Positions 10,270 to 19,820 of a stretch of 64,000 nucleotides of DNA are shown here, piece after piece. The first letter of the stretch is position 1, and each line of letters begins with the position of its first letter. Origin of the DNA: Thermothelomyces thermophilus ATCC 42464. Taxonomy: Eukaryota; Ascomycota; Sordariomycetes; Sordariales; Chaetomiaceae. The stretch lies in assembly GCF_000226095.1 (NCBI RefSeq), contig NC_016477.1, forward strand, positions 1,178,001 through 1,242,000, read 5' to 3'. Both the position numbers and the translations under genes were made by a program. The notes under the pieces are model-generated. The model saw only the letters and a list, made by a program, of their open reading frames with translations, searched no databases and was not told the DNA's origin.

Positions 10270-11752
10270 TTAAGCCACCACGCCGCTCGCCTCGGCCTCC
10301 CTCTGCTCCTCGTCAGCGACCGGCGTTCTACCGCGCACCTCGGCCAGGGTTTTCCTCAGCGAATCCAAGAACCGGGTCACCTCTTCCTCGGTACCGACCG
10401 TGATCCGCAGGCAGCCCAGGCAACCGTGCTCTTTGCCTCTGAAGCGGACGACCACTCCCTTGGTCTCGGCCAGCCTCTCGTACACGGCCAGCGCAGTGAC
10501 GTTGTCGGGCTTCCCTTCCTTGTCGAGCATCTCGTACAGCAAGAAATTGCTGTCCTGCCCACCCCTCAGCCGGCCAACCCCTTCGATCTTGGCCATCTCC
10601 CGGACCATCCTCTCCCTCTGCGCGATCAGCTTGGCCCGGTTCTCCCTCATCCTCGCCAGCCCGCCCTTCTCGGAGAGCGCGTACTCGGCGATCTCGGCCG
10701 TCAGGCTCGAGACGTTGTAGGGCGCCTTGAGGCTGTTGAGCAGCCTGGCGATCTCGGGCGACGCGAAGGCGACGCCCAGGCGGATGCCCGCGAGCCCGAA
10801 GGCCTTGCTGAGCGTTTGCATGACCACCAGGTTGGGCCACTCGACCACCCACCCGGCCAGGCTGTCCTCCTCGGCCGAGGCAAAGTCGATGTAGGCCTCG
10901 TCCACCACCACCACCCCGTTCCAGGTCGGGTGCTCGAGCACGGCCCGCACGTCCTCCTTGCGCAGCAGCGCCCCCGTCGGGTTGCCGGGAGAACAGAGGT
11001 AGACGATCTTGATGGGGCCTTCCGCTGCCCCGCCAGCCGATGCAGACGCGGACAGCGCGGCCGTGATGGCGTCCACGTCCAGCTGGAACCCTTCCTCGGC
11101 CGGGCGCAGCGGCACGCGGACCAGCGCGACGTCGTTGACCTGCGCCGAGACGGCGTACATGCCGTAGGTCGGCGGGCAGACGAGGATGCGGTCGCGCCCG
11201 GGCGCGCAGAAGCAGCGGAGCAGCGCGTCGATCGCCTCGTCCGAGCCCACGCCCACGAACACGTTGTCCGGCGACAGGGCCCGGCTCCTTTCCCCCCCCT
11301 TAGTCCTCGTCGTCGTCGTCGTCGTCCGCAGGTCGCAGAGCAGCTGCTTCAGCCGCGTCTGGTGCGGGTCCGGGTACCGGTGGAGGGCCGAGAGGTCGAG
11401 ACTGAGCGGGGCGGTGCCGTCCACTTGACTCTGGGGTGGGGAGGAGGAGGGGATGGTGGTGCTGGTGGTGGTGGCGGCGGTGGTGGTAGTGAGGGGCGGG
11501 CCGTAGGCGTTTTCATTGGCGTCGAGCAGAATGTTGGTGCCGTCGTCTTTGTAGTCGCTGGATGGTGTTAGAACTTTCCCTCTGGCTGATTTCCTGCTCT
11601 TTTTTTTTTTTTTTTTCCCTGTCTTACGATAGGACTGGAAAACAAGTATGAAAAACAAAAGGGTGAGTGAAGGCTTACTCTCGGGCACAGCGATACGGTT
11701 CGAGGGCCAAAATGTTGGGCCGCGCGCACGTCTCGAGGTTGAAGGGCGACAT
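10270..11752 (-). CDS. HIS5: Histidinol-phosphate aminotransferase
   Basis: Minus strand; exon 1 is 11752-11679 and exon 2 is 11557-10270, 453 residues. The enzyme transfers the amino group between glutamate and imidazole-acetol phosphate, a late step in histidine synthesis, in the cytosol with PLP as cofactor. The N-terminus reads MSPFNLETCARPNILALEPY, then CAR-DDYKDDG across the phase-2 intron, then LLDANENAYGP. The PLP-binding Lys is Lys276 in TLSKAFGLAGIRLG. VVVDEAYIDFA and the C-terminal RITVGTEEEV also fit the class II aminotransferase fold. A Thr/Ser-rich insertion (residues about 45-70) and a TTTTTT run encoded by short repeats are less conserved extras. The intron carries a poly-T tract. 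Upstream cross-pathway-control type sites are listed separately. Confidence 0.95.
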
Positions 11753-11761
11753 GGTGGGTGA

Positions 11762-11768
11762 TGAGTCA
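11762..11768 (-). promoter_or_regulatory. Gcn4/CPC1-type site (TGACTCA) upstream of HIS5
   Basis: A perfect TGASTCA element, 10 bases upstream of the HIS5 start codon. Amino-acid biosynthesis genes of filamentous ascomycetes are induced by CPC1/CpcA through this motif. Its closeness to the ATG means it may lie in the leader instead of the promoter proper. Confidence 0.5.
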
Positions 11769-11861
11769 ATCTCAATTGTGTGCTTCTGTCAATGTGGTTT
11801 GGATGGTCGGGCTCGTGGATTCGCTCGCCCCTTTATGGAAGGTTGCGAAGTCGTTGTGAAA

Positions 11862-11882
11862 GAGTCACACAGGAAGGAGTCA
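11862..11882 (-). promoter_or_regulatory. Two further TGACTC half-matched CPC1-type sites
   Basis: TGACTC cores (reverse strand) at 11862-11867 and 11877-11882, about 110 and 125 bases upstream of the HIS5 ATG. Each has a mismatch at the last position of TGASTCA. With the perfect site at 11762 they make three cores in about 120 bases. Confidence 0.45.
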
Positions 11883-12130
11883 TCGGGTGTGAAAGTGAAA
11901 ATGAACATCCAAGCTCAAACGCCGACTCCGGAGCGGGTCCTCACTTGAGCGACACATCATGGCTCGCTCACAAACGATGTAGACGTAGAACATGAAGTTG
12001 AACTGCCATTCATTGCACTTGCAACTGAATCCCACCGAATTAGGCCCGCATCCCTGCACATTTTCTTCCTGTGCAAATCTATTGAGTCGTTGTGCAGAAC
12101 GAGTCGCCATCAACAGATGTTCTAGTTATA

Positions 12131-12144
12131 CCCTAACCCTAACC
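12131..12144. promoter_or_regulatory. Telobox-like CCCTAA repeat
   Basis: CCCTAACCCTAACC is a two-unit telomere-like repeat, with a further TAACCCTA near 12161-12168. Such short interstitial boxes occur in fungal promoters and can bind Myb/TRF-like factors. It is far too short to be a telomere. It lies about 380 bases upstream of HIS5, between HIS5 and the CE16 gene. Confidence 0.4.
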
Positions 12145-13085
12145 GATACACTTCAGATCTTAACCCTAGGCGTAGTTATTGTTCAGTGTGTGACCCAATA
12201 GGCCCTTGCAACCCGCCCCCGCCCACCCAAATCAAATATCCCCCCCTCTTCTTTTCTCTCTCTCTCTCACACACACCGTTTCATGCAGCCTTGCATTTTT
12301 TTTCTCTCCGCAACCCTCGGAAGCCAAGCTTTTCTGGAAGGCAAACCGAAGATGGTTAATTACACTAGGACCCCGGTCTCGTCGATCCTCCACTTTTGGC
12401 TCGGCAGCGCATGCTCGGGCGCGCAGAGATACACTAGTTACCAGGCTCGGCGGCTGGACTGATTGGTTAATTACCCCCATCGCTTCCGGGCTCCGGTAAA
12501 CCCGAGCGAGATGCTCCTGCTCCCTGGAAAAGCTGCCGGATCAACACCATGCCAGGCCCGCTAGACCATGTTGTTTTTGGTGTTGGCTGCCCGCAGGGTC
12601 AACCGCGTGGCGTGCTGCCGGTGAAGGCGCGATGTAACGGCAATAGTTTGTACGATGGAGCGTACACTACCTCTGTTCGCTTGCCGGGGAAGACAGCTTC
12701 CGTTTTTTGCTCCCTCTCTGCTAACCATTTTCCATCGTTCTCGCCCTCTTCGCTTCGGCTAGCCGCTGTTCCGCTGTTCCCTCGATCTCTGCAGATTTTC
12801 CACGCATGTCGAGGAGCTAGGGAAAATAGTGGTGAAGGGGAAGGGGAAGGGGGGGGGCGGCACTGTGCTATCTCGCGTCGCCTCTCTACACTACACGTAA
12901 CCTTCGCGTCCCGATAAACCCCCCTCCCCCCCCAAGGCTCCTGACGTGGAGACGGAATATAGCCTGTGCAGCGGGAACCAGTCCTTTAGTCCCGGTTGAA
13001 TGGAACAGCGGGGTTGCCCAAGAGAAGTTTTGGCCCGTGAGACGGTTTGTACGAGTACACCAGAGCAAATACATAGTAGACTTGG

Positions 13086-13091
13086 TATAAA
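13086..13091 (+). promoter_or_regulatory. TATA box of the CE16 esterase gene
   Basis: TATAAA about 105 bases upstream of the ATG at 13196, a usual spacing for a fungal secreted-enzyme gene. Confidence 0.5.
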
Positions 13092-13195
13092 GTCGGCATC
13101 TTCTTCCAACTCCCACCCCTCTGCCCCAGGTTACCCGGTTTCTGCGCTGCTGCGCCAACTTCATCCTCGCAGACACACCGCCGACAACACTCGCG

Positions 13196-14286
13196 ATGCG
13201 TCTCTCCTGGGTTCTCGTTGGCGCTTCGATCGCCTTGGCCAAGTCGCACAAAGACCACAATTTCGAGACGTTGGTCACTTTCGGCGACAGCTACACCGAC
13301 AACGGCCGGCTGGGCTACTACATCAACCATGGTGGGAAGGCGCCTCGGCCGGGGACGATGCACGACGAGACGACCACAACGGCGTCGGGTGGCCTATCAT
13401 GGGCCCAGTTCGCTGCCAGGGATGCTGGAGCTACGCTGATGGATTACGCCGTCAGCGGTGCCGTCTGCTCCAACCAGATCGTCTCCCGGTACTTCGACCT
13501 CATCAACCGGACCTTCCCGGCCATCCTCGACGACGAGATTCCGTCCTTCCAGGCTGACGTGCTCTTCAAGTCGCTCTACCCGCACCGCACTGCCGAGAAC
13601 ACGGTGTATGCCGTGTGGATCGGCACCAATGACCTGGGCTGGGGCGCTTTTCTGTCGGACTCGCAGACCCCCGGCAAGACCATCAGCGACTTTGTCAGCT
13701 GCGTCTTCTCCGTGCTCGACCATGTCTACAAGACGGGCGGACGGCGCTTTGTCATCCTCAACACGGTGCCCCTGGAGCTGGCCCCGCTCTATGCGCTGCC
13801 CGAGAACGGCGGCACGCTCGACTCGCAGTACTGGAACACCAAGACCAAGTATAACATGACCGAGTACGGCCAGAAGATCCGCGAGTACTCGACCAGCGTC
13901 AACACCATGCTGGAAAACGGCGCCCTTGTCATGGCGTCCCTGAAGAAGCGCTGGCCCAAGGCCATGGTCGACGTCTTTGACGTCCACAGCCTGTTCAACG
14001 ACATCTATAATGCGCCCACCAAGTACCTGGATGCGCCGCACAATGTCAACAGTTACTACCATCAGTGCGGACCGGCCGGCAGCCCGTGCACTGACCAGCC
14101 CGGTTCTCTGAATGGGTATATGTGGTATGACGAGCTGCATCCCTCCAACAAGACCAGTACGTTCTTCTTGGCTCGTTCGGTCCTGGGATATGGGGAGACT
14201 GACTTTGTCATGCAGGCTCCATCGTTGCACGGAACTTCCTCGACGTGGTTGCTGGAAAGTCCAAGTACGGAACGCGCTTCCATTAG
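13196..14286 (+). CDS. Secreted SGNH/GDSL esterase, carbohydrate esterase family 16
   Basis: Exon 1 is 13196-14156 and exon 2 is 14216-14286; the intron has a GTACGT donor and ATGCAG acceptor and is phase 1. The product is 343 residues. The signal peptide is MRLSWVLVGASIALAKS. Block I of the SGNH fold is VTFGDSYTDNGRLGYY with catalytic Ser32, a WIGTNDLGWG block supplies Asn, and YDELHPSNKT holds Asp312 and His315. CE16 enzymes remove acetyl groups from short xylo-oligosaccharides and other acetylated sugars outside the cell. Splicing is needed for the natural C-terminus (SSIVARNFLDVVAG, then KYGTRFH), since read-through gives an unlikely Arg/Ser-rich tail. Genes of this family are commonly Xyr1/XlnR targets; that regulator is encoded 35 kb away, but I did not establish a binding site here. 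Confidence 0.92.
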
Positions 14287-15312
14287 GTTTTCGGCGCGCC
14301 TCCGTCGCTTTCGAGAAGCCAGTGCCAGAATACCGGTGGCGTGACTGGGCTGCCCAGGGAGTTCGCCATCCAATGTGGCTATGGGCTCATCTCGTAGTGT
14401 ACTATGTGCACACCCATCTACTATTAGTATACGTATACATATACACTCCGTACATAGGTAGATACGAAAACACCAGAAAGCCGTAGCCGCTCAATGTCGC
14501 TGTGGTTATCTTGTTGTCACAAAGTATGCCATGTCGGATCCTTTTACTTTGCTTCGTCGGGGCTGTACCGGCAAAAAAAAAAAAAAAAATTGCCCAGACC
14601 CAAATCGGAAACCATGCTGAGATTTGTATCCCGATTGGAAACGGGAGGGATGATAACGTAGAAATGAAGGGATCATGGAAAAGGACGAGATGAACCACCA
14701 ACTTCGAACCGGCGCAAACCAGGTTTCGCTGCCAATGCGTTGAAATCCCTGCATTCAATCCCACAGCTGTGACCCACATCTGTGCAGGGGCGGAAACCGA
14801 TCGGGTTAGCGCCGTCGTGTTTGCGAGCGGGGTGTGCCCCGCTAGTGCCCGCTTTTCCGCCCCGCTGCAATCTGGTTCCCCCCAGTCCTCGTGGCATTCT
14901 CGCGACACGCAAACCCTTCGCTCCAGGTCTTTTTGACACACACCGGCTTGCCGACCGTGAAAGCAAGCAGCCCGGCTGACGCCCACTGACAACCTGCACT
15001 AACACACCCCGTCGCTGACACTAACTGGCCTGCCCTCCCCTTTTATCTTTGAAGCTCACCTCATTTTCCCCATCGGTGTTTCCCCGACTTGGCGCCTGCG
15101 ACGGACCTTGCCCATCCCCGGCACTTGTCGTGTCCCACTGCCACTCTCGGACACGCACACAAAAGCCGCGAAACACTGGCGGCAATCCCGTGGGTCTGCC
15201 ATCCGGACGATCGATAGCCTGCCCACCGTGCATTTCGGCCCTGCAAGGCACGCTCGCACGCCGTGACAGGCCGCAGTCCTTGCTGGCTGTCGTCTTCCGG
15301 GCACGGACAGGT

Positions 15313-15399
15313 AGCAGCAGCAGCAGCAGCAGCAGCAGTAGCAGCAAACAAGCAACAGCCGCCGCCGCCGCCGCCACCACCACCACCACCACCACCACA
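15313..15399. repeat. Adjacent AGC, GCC and CAC trinucleotide repeats
   Basis: (AGC)n covers 15313-15345, (GCC)n about 15358-15375, and (CAC)n about 15374-15399. All lie about 430-520 bases upstream of the Snf11-like start codon and are probably in its leader or promoter. Confidence 0.8.
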
Positions 15400-15624
15400 C
15401 CAGCTGTGTGTGGATTGACCTGTCGCTAGGTCGCTAATAATAAGGTTGGCACCTAATCCACGCTGCTCCGTCTCATCCCGTCCAGCCATCCCCGTCTGCT
15501 GCTCGGACGGTCCAACGGCGCTGGGTTGACAACGCAGAAGTTCGTCATATCCCGGCTCAACGCTGCCGTCGGACTGGGGTTCCCAAGTACAACCTGTTGG
15601 CCTGTCTCGCCTTACACCAAAGAC

Positions 15625-15669
15625 AAGAGAGAAAGAGAGAGAGAGAAGAGAGAGAGAGAGACAGAAAGA
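15625..15669 (+). repeat. GA-rich microsatellite
   Basis: An imperfect GA/GAAA repeat between the trinucleotide repeats and the Snf11-like start codon. It may be a GA-rich promoter element or leader. Confidence 0.7.
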
Positions 15670-15832
15670 GCGCCCCTCAGATTGGTAGTCCAGCCTTCTT
15701 TCCCCACAACCCTAACAGCCGCACTTCCTGATCTGATCCGCGGCGACCCTCGCCGTTCCATCCGCCGCTCCTCCCCCTGGAGCCTCCCCCCCCGTCCTCG
15801 GCTTGGGCAGCCTCTCGCCCAAATACCAAGTC

Positions 15833-17651
15833 ATGTATTCGGCTCCCTATGGCTACCAAAATGCCGCCGCAGGCCCCATCTTCAACGGCGCCCCACCCCA
15901 GCAAGCTGCCCACATGCAGCCCAGCCCGTCCCCGAACCAGCAGCAGCAGATGATGTATAACACACAGCAGTTTCCCATGCCGGGCCAGCCCGGTGCCTTT
16001 CCCGTCGGCCCTAATCCAGCCCTCATGGGAGGAGGTGCTGCCGGCTCTGCAGGAATGATGCAGAATCCTGGCATGCCGCACATGGCTGCTAATGGTCAGA
16101 GTAAGCGCTCTTCCCTTGCTATCATGTCTATCTTCCCCTACATACCGTTCGACTTTTGGGCCAGGCTGCCCTCTTCCCGTCCCGCTCTCTTTCCGACATA
16201 CAATACACGATGTTTCCCCCACGTGCCGTGCTTTCAGCGACCTTCCCGGGGGCTTAGGGCTCTGCTTAACACCCTTCCCCGCGGGGAGGCTCCTGGGTTT
16301 TATTTTCCCTGCTTTGCGACAGAGACTGACACCTACCTCCGATAGTGTCATTCCAGGTTCCTTTCACAACCTCGCCTTATGTGGCTGCCGTCCCTTCCTC
16401 TACGGCTCCCCAGCCGCAGCTGCCGGCCAACTTCATGATGGCCGGCCAGATGGGACCTTATCAGATGAACCCGGGCTTGCCCAGTCAGCAGCCCATGATG
16501 CAGCGGATGATGCCGGCCCAGCAGAATCCCGCCGGCATCTCGGTGTCCACGCCTCAGCGCCAGTTTAGCCAGTCCCAAGGCACCCCTACGAGCACCATGC
16601 CTCCCCAGCAGCAACAGTTCTCTACGCCCCAGACCCAAGGAACCCCCCAGAACCAGACGCCCACCACGGCACACCCTCCGCCAGGGTCATTAGCAACCCC
16701 ACAAACACCCACCTTCCCTGCAGACCAGGGGCAACCGCAGGTGAATGGGACTTCTAGCGGCTCCACTCCCCAGAGCCCGGCGACCGACTCTCGGGACAGG
16801 GAGAGGATGGCCGTACTCCTGGAGATCAATCAGGAGCTACTGTACGAATCAATACAGCTTGTCAACAGCAGGAACGAGCTCAAGAAGGAGCAAGCTGCTG
16901 CCCAGGCCAGTGGCGTCAAAAACAACGACGTGGACTATGCCGAAGAAGAAAAGCTCGCCAACCTCGACTACAACCAGTGAGTGAGCCTAAAACAACTGTC
17001 TCCGCGCCACAAGAACGTCTAACTAAGGGGCGACCCAGATGCATGAGGCGGCTACAAGCCAACCTCACCTACATGTTCGCCCTCGCCGATCGCAAGGGCA
17101 AAGCTCAGCTCCCGCCATCACCGGCCTACCTCACTCCGCCCCCGCTGAACCTGCAGCTGAAGCTCAGAGTTCCGCCCAGCACGCCAGGCGACCCGATCGA
17201 GAGACCGGCTGACCCAGTTGCCGACCGCGCCGAGCGCGACCAACTGCTCAAGAGCCTTTACAAGAAACTCCACACACTGTATCCGGGTATCGACCCCAAC
17301 AAGGAACCACCTGCCCAGCCGCCTGCCGGTGTGCGGCCGTCGGGAGGAGCACCCGGAGGAGCACCGGCAGCGCCAACAACAGAAGCAGGAGGAGGAGGAG
17401 GAGGAGGAGGGGCGGGTCCCAACCCTACACACAACCCCAACCCTAACAACGCAAATGTTTTGGCCGGGACAGCAGCACCGGCACCGCGATCAGTCGCCGG
17501 AGCCAAGGCCTCTCCGCAACAACAAAACGGCGGCGTCAGCGGCGCGTTTCAAGTCCCAAATCAGAACAGTCCTGCTCCCGGCCCCGGGCGGATACAGGGG
17601 ACATCGATGACATCGATGATGGCCGAGGCTGCGGCGCCGGGATTGGTGTAG
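15833..17651 (+). CDS. Gln/Pro-rich Snf11/SS18-like SWI/SNF subunit
   Basis: Exons 15833-16100, 16346-16976 and 17039-17651 give 503 residues. The first intron (245 nt) is long for this genome. The N-terminal half is rich in Gln, Pro, Met and Asn. A compact conserved region spans about residues 244-325: MAVLLEINQELLYESIQLVN, then LDYNQCMRRLQANLTYMFAL and ADRKGK. This resembles the SSXT/SNH domain of SS18 and yeast Snf11 (L-x-x-N-x-x-L, then Q-x-x-L-x-x-N-L-x-Y-x-x-x-x-A-D), which docks on the Snf2-type ATPase of the SWI/SNF remodeller in the nucleus. The last intron splits this domain and is required to restore it. The C-terminus is Gly/Pro/Asn-rich with a run of nine Gly. The ATG at 15833 (MYSAPYGYQ) is the first in frame. 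Family assignment rests on remembered motifs only. Confidence 0.72.
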
Positions 17652-19820
17652 ACAAATGATTTGCGAAGGAAGTCCGTAACGGAAAGAAAGAGGTGGCATC
17701 ATGGCTGAGCCAATATGTGACGGAGGTTTGTAGTGTATGTACGATGGAGTGGTGGATTGAGGTATGGACTTTGGCTTTGATACATAGATCTGGAAAATTT
17801 CATAGGCGGCTGATGAAGGGATGGGCGGCTGGATTCCCTGTGCATTCTTTACGCTGATCTTGCGGTGTTTTTTGCATGGCGGATGTAATTTTTTTTTCTT
17901 CCCTTCTCTTTTCCATTTCTACATAGCCTTTCTTTTTAGGTGCGGGGAGAAGTGGAAAGAGGGATATCCAGGTTCTCTCGGTTCAGGGCGTTGGGGTTTA
18001 CAGGTAGGTTCAGCGATACTTGTTCAGGCTACTAGGTACTGAGACGGGCTGAATGGGGGAATTTGGAAGGATGGGAGCGCGGAAAGTAATGAACGCTGTC
18101 GGTAGTAGTTGGATGTAACTGGTTTGGTTTGCTCTGTCAAGGAGATCCAAGTAGGGAAAGAAGTTGATATACATAGGCCGCTGTGCGAACATGCAGGCAA
18201 AATGAAGCATGAGCTCCCCCGGTGTACGGTTGCTTCGACTGTTTCAGTAGAATGCTCAGCACCTGGCGTTGGTGTCATAAAAACACAAGCGTCATCTTTC
18301 GCGGAGTACTGCGTACTGTATGTATGTACGTACTGTGCCTGGAGGTGCAAAGCAAATGAGATCGGACGAGTATCGGCTTGTTTTAGGGGACGCCTACACT
18401 GAACCACTACTACAGTGCGTACGGGCCACATCCCCGGGTCGCCCGCTCCGGCCGCGGCGGGGCCCCGAACTTGTGGTGCTGCAGAATGGGCCTCCGCTCT
18501 GCCCTCGGGGCTTTCGTTCTAACTGATGGGCACCACCTATCGTGCGGCAGAGCATGGCCTGCTAGCCAGGTCGCTAAGAAGCATGGGATAAGCGATCTGG
18601 GCTTTGTTTGGTGAGGCGGATTGTAAGGGTTTTTTTTTCCCCTCAAATACGGGAATGATGCTGAATTGGCCTGTTGAAGACAGTATTTTTTTTTTCTTTG
18701 TTGGTCTCCTGAAGGCTTCAACTACCCCTTTTACCACAGCACTTTTTGCTTTTCATAAGGGGGCTGATTATGGGTTCGCATTGCTGGTTGGCTGTCTGAC
18801 GCCTTGCAGTTGAAGCTTCCGTCCCTGCGGGCTTCTCGAAGGTGGAGCGCATCTGCAGATGCCGATTGGCAGGAAAAGTCTCCAATGAGACCCCACCTCT
18901 TCCACATTGATACCCACCTTGAGTTTGATGATGGAGTTGCGCGAACCCAATGCACCGAGCTTATTAGCTGCTTGCTCAAAACTGGAATTGGTCGCCCAAA
19001 GGTAAATTAATGCGTCACCCTTGGAACCGCAGACTTCTTTTTTCTTCAGCGTTTCTTCAAGCAGAGAACCCAGAGAGAGGAAGAGGGGAGCTGTCGCGCT
19101 GGCAAATTTCTGATCCATAACCTGACAACGAATTGGCGGTGGAGAGCTGCCCCGCATTGCCCAAGCCTTGGGAGAGCGACTTGCTTCCTGCAGATTGCAT
19201 GGATAATGCAGGGGCCTCGCGCCAAAAGCATCCCATCTCAACCGACTTAACCAATGCCCACCGCTCGGCACACTCTTTGCTTACTGCTTTACACTCCGCC
19301 GTTCTTGATGTGGCCAAGTTGCACAACCATCGCATCTTGCTTGCCGGTTGACTTGTGGCCCAATTTGCCGCAGATCGCTTCTGATCGTACTGTTTCGGTG
19401 CCCTCCGACCACTCGATGAAACGCGCAGAGCGCCTGCCCAGCTTGCCGCGAGCCAAGACCCACACAATTCGCGGTCGACGATCTAGGTCTCCTCTCTCCA
19501 CCTCTTTCCCCTGCACCGGACCCATCCCTGTCCCGTTCTCTTTTGAAGGCTAGCAGACACGCTCTTTCGAAGCCGGCAAGGCTTTTCGAAAAAGCGTGCC
19601 AGTGAAAGATTACCAAGACGAGTGCAGCGCAGTCCCTGCCTTTCAACGGCCTTGTCTCCGCCAAACGTCTCCGCCAAACGAGGGTTGAGACGACTGCGTC
19701 GAAAGCTCCTCGCCCGCAACCGACCCTCTCGATTCTGCAACTGTACGCGCCCCAAACTGTCTTGCTGCGTTCAAGTGGTTGTTGCACACCCGAGGCTGCG
19801 GAAACGGGTCTGGCTTCGGG
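17652..19820. other. Intergenic region, no gene recognised
   Basis: 3' flank of the Snf11-like gene and a long upstream region of the TBC gene. T-rich tracts lie near 17888, 18630 and 18685, and a GGAGTACTGCGTACTGTATG segment near 18302. No protein-like open frame of convincing composition. Confidence 0.5.

Larger units (their letters stand above)
11753..13195. other. Divergent intergenic region between HIS5 and the CE16 gene
   Basis: Holds the CPC1-type sites, the telobox-like repeat, CT- and G-rich low-complexity stretches (about 12240-12310 and 12835-12860) and a TATA element next to the CE16 gene. No additional gene recognised. Confidence 0.6.
14287..15832. other. Intergenic region rich in simple repeats
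   Basis: Upstream region of the Snf11-like gene. It contains a poly-A tract (about 14573-14589) and the trinucleotide and GA repeats listed separately. Open frames through the repeats on both strands are composition artefacts. Confidence 0.55.

Noticed and set aside
12131-12144. Telomere end or chromosome fusion point
   Set aside because: Only about two repeat units, embedded between ordinary genes.
13397-14230. A 277-codon open frame antisense to the CE16 gene
   Set aside because: A mirror of a GC-rich real coding region; the plus-strand frame has the SGNH motifs.
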